Positions 1 to 7,418 of a stretch of DNA of 39,160 nucleotides are shown here, piece by piece; within the stretch, counting starts at the first letter, position 1; each line of letters opens with the position of its first letter. Position numbers and translations under genes: made by a program. The notes beneath the pieces are model-generated. The model saw only the letters and a program-made list of their open reading frames with translations, had not been told where the DNA came from and searched no databases. The DNA is from an uncultured Paracoccaceae bacterium. Lineage in GTDB: Bacteria > Pseudomonadota > Alphaproteobacteria > Rhodobacterales > Rhodobacteraceae. The stretch is taken from assembly GCA_947311485.1 (NCBI GenBank), contig CAMZLM010000086.1:1-39160 (forward strand), in the 5' to 3' direction.

Positions 1-78
1 CCCTTCCCGCAAAGAAATCTTGCACCCTCTGCCTTGTTATGGCTGAAATAGCCCAATCACCGCGACAAAGGATCTGCT

Positions 79-198
79 ATGCCCGCCACAACTGCTCCGC
101 TGAACGGATTATCCCACGTCCTTGGCGACACCACGCAACCGCTGCGCCGGACACCCTGCCGGGCAATGGATGTTTTTGGACCCATTTGTTTAGGGTAG
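79..198 (+). pseudogene. 5' fragment of a CoA-ligase-like gene, truncated by an insertion sequence
   Basis: An ATG at 79 is preceded by a good ribosome-binding site (AAAGGA, 7 nt upstream). The first ~26 codons read MPATTAPLNGLSHVLGDTTQ followed by PLRRTP. The 'LSHV-GDTTQPL' pattern resembles the N-terminus of fatty-acyl/AMP-dependent CoA synthetases just before the AMP-binding domain. Beyond about 157 the frame enters insertion-sequence DNA and stops at TAG 196-198, so more than 90% of any ligase is missing. The gene points the same way as the box operon and may once have been its first gene. It does not look like the start of a typical benzoate-CoA ligase. The fragment is short, so the family call is an inference from a weak pattern. 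Confidence 0.4.
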
Positions 199-304
199 AA
201 ACTCCAACCCCCAGATCCGAGGAAAGCTGCAGCCTCGTAAGGCCACTATTCAGCGCCATGCGTACAGCATCACGGCGGAATTCTTCGGTATGCTTCTTTG
301 CCAT
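158..304 (-). pseudogene. Truncated IS3-type transposase OrfA (inner element)
   Basis: ATG at 304 (minus) has its own ribosome-binding site (GAAGGAG, 10 nt upstream). About 45 residues of recognisable OrfA follow, from MAKKHTEEFRRDAVRMAL to a helix-turn-helix ending STLNKWVQKH. After that the frame runs into sequence complementary to the CoA-ligase fragment and no longer resembles a transposase. The leucine-zipper part and the whole catalytic OrfB are missing. This is a decayed remnant. Confidence 0.65.
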
Positions 305-370
305 CTCTTTTTCTCCTTCATAGCAATTATTACTTGAAAGAGATCGGAACGTAACCGCGACAAGACCACC

Positions 371-406
371 TTTGAACTGATCTGAAAACTTCCGTCGTTT
401 GGTCAT
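371..406 (-). pseudogene. Start of a second IS3-type transposase OrfA (outer element)
   Basis: ATG at 406 (minus) follows a GAAGGA ribosome-binding site and encodes MTKRRKFSDQFK, the conserved N-terminus of an IS3-family OrfA. After about 12 codons the similarity stops and the 5' flank of the inner element (305-370) begins. The simplest reading is that the inner element jumped into this orfA. The frame stays open through the junction into the inner OrfA, which is probably chance. Confidence 0.55.
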
Positions 407-484
407 TTTGGTATTCCTTCTTCACGTTGGAATACACCTTAACAGACTGTCCAATTTTTCAGGATCACTTCACATCTCACAGGG

Positions 485-573
485 TGTGCAATATAATACA
501 CGTTTATACAAACACACGCCAACACAAACCAATTATATTGCCACTACCGTTATAATTACGTATTATATTGCAA
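485..573. promoter_or_regulatory. boxC promoter region with three GCAATATAAT elements (candidate BoxR operators)
   Basis: The stretch between the IS end and boxC is AT-rich and holds GCAATATAAT three times: in direct orientation at 488-497, and inverted at 532-541 and 562-571. Two of them extend to TGCAATATAAT (487-497 and inverted 562-572). Operators of the related BzdR/BoxR regulators are built on TGCA repeats (known for Azoarcus), which fits. Each element also contains TATAAT and could serve as a -10 box. Binding by the BoxR encoded at 4977-5897 is inferred. Confidence 0.5.
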
Positions 574-595
574 ATATCCTTTCGAGAAAAATAAA

Positions 596-2257
596 ATGGC
601 AAATCCGATCCAATTTGAAACCAGCCCTGCCAACTATCGTCATTGGCGGGTCACCTATGACAACGATATCGCGACATTGTTTATGGACGTCGATGAAGAT
701 GGCGGGGTATTCGACGGGTATCAGCTAAAACTGAATTCCTATGACCTCAGTGTAGATATTGAATTGGCTGACGTGGTTCAGCGTATGCGATTTGAGCACC
801 CGGAAATCGGTGCTGTGGTCATGCGATCCGGCAAGGACAATGTTTTTTGCGCCGGTGCCAATATCCGTATGCTGGGCGGGGCCGCCCATAGCCACAAAGT
901 TAATTTCTGTAAGTTCACCAATGAAACACGCAATACATTTGAAACCGCTGGCATTGAATCGAACCAACCTTACATCTGCGCGATAAAAGGTGCCTGTGCC
1001 GGTGGTGGCTATGAGTTGGCCCTTGCCTGCGATCATATAATTCTAACCGATGACGGAAACTCCAGCGTTGCATTGCCGGAGGTTCCCCTTTTGGCCGTGT
1101 TGCCGGGCACGGGTGGCCTGACCCGCATTACAGACAAACGAAAAATACGGCGCGATTTGGCGGATGTATTTTGCAGTATGGAAGAAGGCGTGCGCGGCCC
1201 AAAGGCATTAAAATGGAAACTGGTGGACGAAGTCGTGCCAAATTCAAAATTTGATACGGCTGTAACCGATCGCGCGCGAAAATTTGCGGATAAATCGAAG
1301 CAAAAAAAACCGGTAAGAGGCGTCGAATTAACGCCGTTAGGGCGTAAAATGCAAGAAGATGGCTCTTTTAGCTACTCATCTTTGGGAGTAACCATAAACC
1401 GCAAAGCCGGCACCGCAAAGCTCACTCTGGCCGGACCGGAGCTTCCTGCACCCACTTCGGTTGCAGACCTCCACCGTTTGGGGGCAAATTCTTGGTTGTT
1501 GCGCATGGCACGCGAATTGGACGATGCCTTGTTGCACCTCCGCTTCAACGAGTTGGAAGTCGGTGTGTTGATATTCAAAACCACCGGTGATCCAGAGCAA
1601 GTGCATGCCCATGAAAAAATGCTGTTGGACAATCGGGAAAACTGGCTTGCCAATGAAATCCTGTTACTGTGGAAACGTGTCCTAAAGCGGGTCGACCTAA
1701 CTTCGCGGTCTTTGGTTGCGCTGGTGGAACCTGGTTCTTGTTTCGTCGGAACACTAGCTGAATTGCTTTTCGCCGTGGATCGGTCCTACATGGCCGATGG
1801 CGAATTTGAGGGCGATAATCGCCCTATTGCCAGCATCACGCTAACACAAGCAAATTTTGGTCTCCATCCAATGTCCAACAATTTGACCCGTCTTCAAACG
1901 CGTTTTTTGGGAGCTCCAGAAAACGTTGAAAAAGCACAAAACGCGATTGGCCAACCGCTTGATGCTGAGCAGGCCGATGCCTTGGGGCTTGTCACTTTTG
2001 CCTATGATGACATCGATTGGGAGGATGAAATCCGTGTCTTCCTCGAAGAACGCGCCAGTTTTTCTCCCGATGCCCTAACCGGAATGGAGGCCAATTTGCG
2101 TTTCGCAGGACCGGAAACCATGGAAACCCGCATATTCGGGCGCCTGACTGCTTGGCAAAACTGGATATTCCAACGCCCCAATGCGGTCGGCGAAAAAGGT
2201 GCGTTACAGCGTTACGGCACCGGCGTGCGCGGTGAATACGACAAACATCGCGTATAA
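596..2257 (+). CDS. boxC: Benzoyl-CoA-dihydrodiol lyase (2,3-epoxybenzoyl-CoA hydrolase) BoxC
   Basis: BoxC hydrolyses the 2,3-epoxide of benzoyl-CoA, opening the ring to 3,4-dehydroadipyl-CoA semialdehyde plus formate in the cytosolic aerobic box pathway. The 553-residue product has the usual BoxC length and overall sequence. It is a crotonase-superfamily protein: the first crotonase-like domain shows the oxyanion-hole segment FCAGANIRMLGG (about 84-95) and the conserved GACAGGGYELALACD (about 132-146), and a second crotonase-like half follows from about residue 290. The ATG at 596 is the natural start; its ribosome-binding site (GAGAAAA) is weak. It is the first gene of boxC-boxB-boxA-boxR, with 22 bp to boxB, and lies just downstream of an insertion-sequence scar. 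The next pathway enzyme, BoxD, is not in the window. Confidence 0.93.
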   Translation: MANPIQFETSPANYRHWRVTYDNDIATLFMDVDEDGGVFDGYQLKLNSYDLSVDIELADVVQRMRFEHPEIGAVVMRSGKDNVFCAGANIRMLGGAAHSHKVNFCKFTNETRNTFETAGIESNQPYICAIKGACAGGGYELALACDHIILTDDGNSSVALPEVPLLAVLPGTGGLTRITDKRKIRRDLADVFCSMEEGVRGPKALKWKLVDEVVPNSKFDTAVTDRARKFADKSKQKKPVRGVELTPLGRKMQEDGSFSYSSLGVTINRKAGTAKLTLAGPELPAPTSVADLHRLGANSWLLRMARELDDALLHLRFNELEVGVLIFKTTGDPEQVHAHEKMLLDNRENWLANEILLLWKRVLKRVDLTSRSLVALVEPGSCFVGTLAELLFAVDRSYMADGEFEGDNRPIASITLTQANFGLHPMSNNLTRLQTRFLGAPENVEKAQNAIGQPLDAEQADALGLVTFAYDDIDWEDEIRVFLEERASFSPDALTGMEANLRFAGPETMETRIFGRLTAWQNWIFQRPNAVGEKGALQRYGTGVRGEYDKHRV

Positions 2258-2279
2258 TTACCCCAACAGGAGAGACAAC

Positions 2280-3731
2280 ATGGCCAAGACAATGGACGTG
2301 AGCTACGACACCCAAATTCCTAATAACATCGGGCTTTCAAGCGACCGGCGCGTACTAAAAGCACTGGAAAAATGGCACCCCGGCTATATCGACTGGTGGA
2401 AAGGCAGCGGCCCTGATGGTTTCCTGGAGGATCTGGTTTACCTGCGCACTGCAATTAGCGTGGATCCCAAGGGCTGGGCTAAATTTGATTATGTAAAAAT
2501 GCCGGAATACCGTTGGGGCATTCTATTGGCTCCACAGGTTGAAGGACGTAAAATTCCTTGTGGCCAGCATCTCGGCGAGCCAGCATGGCAAGAAGTCCCC
2601 GGGGAGTACCGCTCGTTACTGCGCCGCCTGATTGTCATTCAAGGCGACACGGAACCTGCTTCGGTGGAACAACAACGCTTTTTGGGCAAAACCGCTCCGT
2701 CGCTTTATGACATGCGCAACCTGTTTCAAGTGAACGTAGAAGAAGGCCGACACCTCTGGGCAATGGTGTACCTGCTGCAAAAATATTTTGGTGCCGATGG
2801 CCGAGAAGAAGCAAACGAACTGCTGCAACGGCAATCTGGTTCCAAGGAAAAGCCCCGCATGCTCGGCGCGTTTAACGAGGAAACACCGGATTGGCTGTCG
2901 TTCTTCATGTTCACATATTTCACCGACCGTGACGGAAAAATGCAGCTGGAGGCCTTGGCCCAATCTGGGTTTGATCCCTTGTCCCGGACCTGCCGCTTTA
3001 TGCTCACCGAAGAAGCACACCACATGTTTGTCGGTGAGACCGGGGTTGGCCGAACCATTCAACGCACCTGCGAGGCAATGAATGAAGCAGGGATTACCGA
3101 CCCGTTTGACATCGACAAAATCCGTGCGCTGGGCGTGATTGATCTGCCGACTATCCGCAAGAAATTGAACCTGCACTATACACTATCGCTCGATCTTTTT
3201 GGTCAAGAAGTGTCCACCAACGCCGCCAATGCCTTTAATTCCGGTATCAAGGGGCGGTATCAGGAAATCAAAATCGACGACGATCATCAATTGCACAATG
3301 ATACCTATCCAGTATCCGAATACACCGACGGGAAAATCCTGTTCAAGGATGTACCGGCCTTGACTGCCATCAACATGCGCCTGCGCGACGATTATTCGCG
3401 CGATGCAGCCGGTGGCGTAAAGCGCTGGAATGCCATCATAAAAAAGGCGGGTATCGACTTTTCTTTGTCCCTGCCGCATGAGGGCTTCCACCGCAAGATC
3501 GGAGTATTCAAGGATGCGCCGATTGCACCGGAAGGGACCGTTATTTCGGCGGATGAATGGGCACAGCGGCGCGATGACTGGCTGCCCTCCAAGGCCGATG
3601 GCGATTTTATCCAGTCGCTGATGGCACCGGTTCACACGCCTGGCGAATACGCCGGATGGATCGCCCCACCGCGTGTCGGCATTGATAACAAACCGGGTGA
3701 TTATGAATACGTTAAGCTGTATATGGCTTAA
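2280..3731 (+). CDS. boxB: Benzoyl-CoA 2,3-epoxidase, oxygenase subunit BoxB
   Basis: BoxB is the di-iron oxygenase that adds one oxygen atom of O2 to benzoyl-CoA with electrons from BoxA. The ATG at 2280 is chosen because a strong GGAGAG site lies 7 nt upstream; an in-frame start at 2181 would overlap boxC and lacks support. The product is 483 residues, close to the usual ~475. The ligands described for the Azoarcus BoxB di-iron centre (E120, E150, H153, D211, E240, H243, from memory) are all present with a constant shift of five: E125, E155, H158, D216, E245, H248. These sit in GDTEP, EEGRH, FTDRD and EEAHH. The intact set argues for an active enzyme. Confidence 0.95.
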   Translation: MAKTMDVSYDTQIPNNIGLSSDRRVLKALEKWHPGYIDWWKGSGPDGFLEDLVYLRTAISVDPKGWAKFDYVKMPEYRWGILLAPQVEGRKIPCGQHLGEPAWQEVPGEYRSLLRRLIVIQGDTEPASVEQQRFLGKTAPSLYDMRNLFQVNVEEGRHLWAMVYLLQKYFGADGREEANELLQRQSGSKEKPRMLGAFNEETPDWLSFFMFTYFTDRDGKMQLEALAQSGFDPLSRTCRFMLTEEAHHMFVGETGVGRTIQRTCEAMNEAGITDPFDIDKIRALGVIDLPTIRKKLNLHYTLSLDLFGQEVSTNAANAFNSGIKGRYQEIKIDDDHQLHNDTYPVSEYTDGKILFKDVPALTAINMRLRDDYSRDAAGGVKRWNAIIKKAGIDFSLSLPHEGFHRKIGVFKDAPIAPEGTVISADEWAQRRDDWLPSKADGDFIQSLMAPVHTPGEYAGWIAPPRVGIDNKPGDYEYVKLYMA

Positions 3732-3749
3732 GCATCACCCCCGCAAAGG

Positions 3750-3767
3750 CCGCAAAGGCCTTTGCGG
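3750..3767. repeat. 18-bp perfect palindrome between boxB and boxA
   Basis: CCGCAAAGG is followed at once by its complement CCTTTGCGG, giving an 18-bp self-complementary sequence 18 nt after the boxB stop and 18 nt before the boxA ATG. The same CCGCAAAGGC occurs once more directly upstream at 3741-3750. No T-run follows, so it is not a typical terminator. It could be an mRNA processing or stability hairpin that sets BoxB:BoxA levels, or an operator. Confidence 0.6.
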
Positions 3768-3785
3768 TATCCCAAAGGGGGAGTT

Positions 3786-4973
3786 ATGAGCGCTGTCATC
3801 AAACAACATTTAATCGACCCGGAACTGTGTATCCGGTGTTACACCTGCGAAGAAATGTGCCCGATCGGGGCGATTTCCCACAATGATGACAACGTGGTTG
3901 TGAACTCGGAAACCTGTGATGGCTGTATGGATTGCATCCTGCCCTGCCCCACGGGCTCGATCGACAACTGGCGTGTGGTGACCACGCCTTATTCTCTGGA
4001 AGAGCAGTTCGAATGGATAGAGTTGCCTGAACAGGCTGAAATAGTTTCCTCTGGTGACAATGCCATAGAAGCCATGGACGCCGATGTTGCCGCCTTGATG
4101 GAAACCGCACACAGCGGTGCCGGCGGACAGAGCCTTGCCCCCGCATCGGCCAGTAAACCCGCTGTCAATCTATTTACTCCGCGACAGCCAATTATGGCAG
4201 AAGTGCAGGGGAATTACCGCCTGACAGCGCCAAACTCCGACACCGACATTCGCCATATTATCCTCAACCTCGGCAGCACCGGTTTTCCCGTACTCGAGGG
4301 CCAGTCCGTTGGAATAAGCCCACCGGGCACCGACGAAAATGGCCGCCCCCACCCCCCGCGGCTCTATTCCATTTCCAGCCCGCGCGACGGGGAGCGCCCG
4401 AACACCAACAACCTCTCACTCACCGTCAAACGAGAAAAAAACGGCCTGTGTTCCAATTATCTGTGTGATCTCGAGAAAGGCGCACAAATCGCCCTGTCCG
4501 GGCCTTTCGGTACAACGTTCTTGATGCCGGATGATCCGCAGGCGCGTTTGATCATGATTTGCACCGGAACCGGATCGGCCCCGTTTCGGGCCTTTACCAT
4601 GCGTCACCAAAGGGTCATGCCGGAACTCACCGGCGCTTTACATTTGTTTTTCGGGGCGAGAACCCCGGGATCCTTGCCTTATTTTGGCCCACTGGACAAA
4701 GTTCCCGATGCTTTCCTTACCAAACATTTTGCCTTTAGCCGCGATGCAAACAGCCCGAAAAAATACGTACAGGACCGCATGATGGACGCCCGTGATTCCT
4801 TGGGGGCAATGCTTGGGGATGAAAACACCTACATTTATATTTGTGGCCTCAAGGCAATGGAAACAGAGGTTGAAGATGCTTTTGCCAAAATAGCCAAAGC
4901 CGACGGCAAGAACTGGCCCCAAATCCGCGAAACCATGCGAAAAACTGGTCGCTACCATGTGGAAACATACTGA
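3786..4973 (+). CDS. boxA: Benzoyl-CoA 2,3-epoxidase, reductase subunit BoxA
   Basis: BoxA passes electrons from NADPH through FAD and iron-sulfur clusters to BoxB. The ATG at 3786, with AGGGGGAG just upstream, gives 395 residues. The N-terminus carries two 4Fe-4S motifs: C15-x2-C18-x2-C21-x3-C25 and C44-x2-C47-x2-C50-x3-C54, each followed by Pro. A variable linker of about 90 residues follows, then a ferredoxin-NADP reductase-like module with the FAD motif RLYSISSPRDG, the GPFGTTF segment and the NADPH-binding ICTGTGSAPFRAF. The protein ends in aromatic Tyr (ETY), as usual in this reductase fold. The TGA stop lies 3 nt before the boxR ATG, so the two are probably translated together. Confidence 0.94.
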   Translation: MSAVIKQHLIDPELCIRCYTCEEMCPIGAISHNDDNVVVNSETCDGCMDCILPCPTGSIDNWRVVTTPYSLEEQFEWIELPEQAEIVSSGDNAIEAMDADVAALMETAHSGAGGQSLAPASASKPAVNLFTPRQPIMAEVQGNYRLTAPNSDTDIRHIILNLGSTGFPVLEGQSVGISPPGTDENGRPHPPRLYSISSPRDGERPNTNNLSLTVKREKNGLCSNYLCDLEKGAQIALSGPFGTTFLMPDDPQARLIMICTGTGSAPFRAFTMRHQRVMPELTGALHLFFGARTPGSLPYFGPLDKVPDAFLTKHFAFSRDANSPKKYVQDRMMDARDSLGAMLGDENTYIYICGLKAMETEVEDAFAKIAKADGKNWPQIRETMRKTGRYHVETY

Positions 4974-4976
4974 CAC

Positions 4977-5897
4977 ATGAGCGAGATTGTCACCTTTAGC
5001 GGCAAGGTCGCCCCAAAGTCCGACACGGAACTGGAAGCGAAAGATGTTGCGCAATTCCTGATGATGGTGGGCCAACGCGTCCGCAATGCACGCCAGAAAA
5101 AAGGCATGTCGCGCCGTGTGTTGGCTGAGAAATCCGGCATTTCCCAACGCTATCTGGCGCAACTGGAAACCGGACAAGGCAATATTTCCATCGGCCTGCT
5201 ATTGCGCGTCGCACAAGCCTTGGAACTCGGGATTGAGTGGTTGGTCAGCCCTGATGATCCTTGGCATTCCGATACAGCGCGCGCCATGTTTCTGTTCCAA
5301 CGCGCCAATCAAAAACAGCGCCATGTAGTGTTGCAGGCGTTACAACCCTCCAAACCATCCGAACGCAAGGCCAATCGTATTGCCCTGATCGGGTTGCGCG
5401 GTGCCGGAAAATCCACTCTTGGTGCACGCCTTGCCCCGCTGCTCAACACCCCGTTTCTGGAACTGAACCACGAAATTGAACAATCAAGCGGCATGCCAGT
5501 AAACGAGGTGATCGCGCTCTATGGCCAAGAAGGTTATCGCCTGTTGGAACATCAGGCAATCGAACGCATTGTCGCCACCCATGACGCGCTGGTGTTGGCG
5601 GTTGCGGGCGGCATTGCGGCGCAAGCCGACACTTTCAACTACTTGTTGGATCACTATCACACAGTTTGGCTCCATGCTGCCCCCGAGGATCACATGAATC
5701 GGGTCCGCGCACAGGGAGATGAACGCCCGATGGCCGGAAACCCCAATGCAATGAAGGAGTTGCGCCGGATTCTGGCCAGTCGCGAAGAACAATACGACCG
5801 TGCCGATGCACAGGTGGACACGACAAATGCAACCGAAGACCAGAGCCTGTCAGAATTGCGTAACACCATAAGAGCCAACGGTTTTATTCAGGACTAG
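4977..5897 (+). CDS. boxR: Benzoyl-CoA-responsive transcriptional regulator BoxR (XRE HTH plus shikimate-kinase-like domain)
   Basis: The 306-residue protein joins an XRE/Cro-type helix-turn-helix (about 30-92, with SRRVLAEKSGISQRYLAQLE) to a C-terminal shikimate-kinase-like domain (about 133-300) with an intact Walker A, GLRGAGKST (139-147). This two-domain design is the hallmark of BzdR/BoxR, in which the kinase-like domain binds benzoyl-CoA and releases the repressor from DNA. It is the last gene of the box operon, 3 nt after boxA, which implies autoregulation. Its probable targets are the GCAATATAAT elements ahead of boxC. Its last 14 bp overlap the end of the convergent matB. Confidence 0.92.
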   Translation: MSEIVTFSGKVAPKSDTELEAKDVAQFLMMVGQRVRNARQKKGMSRRVLAEKSGISQRYLAQLETGQGNISIGLLLRVAQALELGIEWLVSPDDPWHSDTARAMFLFQRANQKQRHVVLQALQPSKPSERKANRIALIGLRGAGKSTLGARLAPLLNTPFLELNHEIEQSSGMPVNEVIALYGQEGYRLLEHQAIERIVATHDALVLAVAGGIAAQADTFNYLLDHYHTVWLHAAPEDHMNRVRAQGDERPMAGNPNAMKELRRILASREEQYDRADAQVDTTNATEDQSLSELRNTIRANGFIQD

Positions 5898-7416
5898 CCC
5901 CCAGCCCTTTGTATTCCGCCCGCAGGGCATTTTTCTGCACCTTGCCCATGGTATTGCGCGGCAAGGCATCCACTATCACAACATAGCGAGGCTGTTTGAA
6001 ACGGGCCAAATTCCCCTGCACACCGGCCTTGATCTTCTCTGGCGTCAGGTTTTCACCGGCTTTGGGTACCACAATCGCGGCCACGGCCTCGCCGAAATCT
6101 GGATCCGGCACCGCAATTACCGCGCTCTCGTCCACCTCGGGCAGATCGTCGATCAGCAGTTCCACCTCTTTCGGGTACACATTATAACCGCCGGTGATAA
6201 TCAGATCCTTGCCCCGCCCGACAATCTGCACATAGCCCTGATCGTCAATCAGCCCCAGATCGCCGGTGATGAAAAACCCGTCTTCGCGCAGTTCAGCCGC
6301 CGTTTTTTCCGGCATCTGCCAATAGCCCGCAAAGACATTGTCGCCGCGCACTTCCAGCACGCCGATTTCACCTTGCGCCAGTTCCTTACCGGTTTCCGGA
6401 TCGCAAATTTTCAACTCCACCCCTGGTAAAGGGAAACCAACCGTCCCAGCCCGCCGCGCGCCATCATAGGGGTTGGACGTATTCATATTGGTTTCCGTCA
6501 TCCCGTAGCGTTCCAGAATTACATGACCGGTTTTTTCGCGCCACAGATCATGGGTTTCCGCCAATAGCGGGGCCGAACCGGACACAAACAGCCGCATGTT
6601 GCCTGCGGCTTTGGGCAGATCAGGCATTTGCAACAGCCGCACATAAAACGTCGGCACCCCCATAAGCGCCGTGGCCTCGGGCATGTGGTGGCACACGGTT
6701 TCCGGATCGAACCGGTTCAAGAATATCATCGCTCCGCCCGCCATCAAAGTAATATTGGTCGCGACAAACAAACCGTGTGTGTGAAAAATCGGCAGAGCAT
6801 GGATCAGCACATCCTTGCGACTGAAACGCCAGTAATCCTTAAGCACCTGCGAGTTGGACGCCAGCGCTTTATGGGTGAGCATCGCACCTTTGGAACGCCC
6901 CGTGGTCCCGGATGTATACAGGATCGCCGCCAGATCATCGGCTCCGCGTGTCACCGGTTGAAAGCCGGCCTCCTGCGCATCGCGCCGGTCCCGTAGGCTG
7001 CCGGTTTCGTTTTCGTCGATGGTCCAGATTTCAGCTACCTTTGCCTCCTGTGCCACAGGAATCAGGGTGTCACGTTTCGCCGGATCACACACCAGCAATT
7101 TTGGCCGCGCATCTCCTAAAAAATAAGCCACCTCCGGCGCGGTATATCCGGTATTCAGCGGCAAAAACACGGCCCCCGCCAGCACGGACGCGACATAAAG
7201 TTCCAGCATCAAAACGGTTTTGGGGGCCTGCACCGCGATCCGGTCGCCGGGCTGGATACCCGCTGCCACCAGTGCATTTGCAATCCGCTCCGCATTGGCA
7301 AAAAATGTGCCATAGGCCAGCGTTTCGCCCGTTTGATGGTTATACAGAAAACGCGCGTCGTCATGGCCGATGCTGGCCGCACGCAGGGCCTGTGCCAGAT
7401 AGTTGTTGTCGTACAT
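5884..7416 (-). CDS. matB: Malonyl-CoA synthetase (MatB-type acid-CoA ligase)
   Basis: This cytosolic AMP-forming ligase probably converts malonate (or methylmalonate), ATP and CoA to the CoA thioester. The 510-residue product has the adenylate-forming P-loop YTSGTTGRSKGAMLTH, the A5-type ERYGMTETNMNTSNPYDG (typical of MatB), GDLGLIDDQGY and the C-terminal catalytic Lys in NTMGKVQKN. The ATG at 7416 is preferred: it lies 2 nt after the amidase stop and has AAGAGA upstream. A TTG at 7422 in frame is possible but would overlap the amidase stop. Tight coupling to the amidase suggests a common pathway. The 3' end overlaps boxR convergently by 14 bp. Substrate choice is inferred from family resemblance. 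Confidence 0.82.
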   Translation of the reverse strand: MYDNNYLAQALRAASIGHDDARFLYNHQTGETLAYGTFFANAERIANALVAAGIQPGDRIAVQAPKTVLMLELYVASVLAGAVFLPLNTGYTAPEVAYFLGDARPKLLVCDPAKRDTLIPVAQEAKVAEIWTIDENETGSLRDRRDAQEAGFQPVTRGADDLAAILYTSGTTGRSKGAMLTHKALASNSQVLKDYWRFSRKDVLIHALPIFHTHGLFVATNITLMAGGAMIFLNRFDPETVCHHMPEATALMGVPTFYVRLLQMPDLPKAAGNMRLFVSGSAPLLAETHDLWREKTGHVILERYGMTETNMNTSNPYDGARRAGTVGFPLPGVELKICDPETGKELAQGEIGVLEVRGDNVFAGYWQMPEKTAAELREDGFFITGDLGLIDDQGYVQIVGRGKDLIITGGYNVYPKEVELLIDDLPEVDESAVIAVPDPDFGEAVAAIVVPKAGENLTPEKIKAGVQGNLARFKQPRYVVIVDALPRNTMGKVQKNALRAEYKGLGASPE

Positions 7417-7418
7417 GG

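Larger units (their letters stand above)
158..467 (-). mobile_element. Nested insertion-sequence remnants (two IS3-type elements)
   Basis: On the minus strand two different transposase OrfA starts lie in one continuous frame. The outer one (from 406) begins MTKRRKFSDQFK, typical of one IS3-family OrfA group; the inner one (from 304) begins MAKKHTEEFRRDAVRMAL, typical of a different IS3-type OrfA. The outer element ends at about 467 with a plausible terminal sequence (minus strand TGATCC...GGACAG, 447-467). The inner element is cut at about 158, where it abuts the CoA-ligase fragment. Neither element has a complete OrfA, and no OrfB is present, so neither can move on its own. Exact ends and target duplications cannot be read from one copy. 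Confidence 0.65.
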
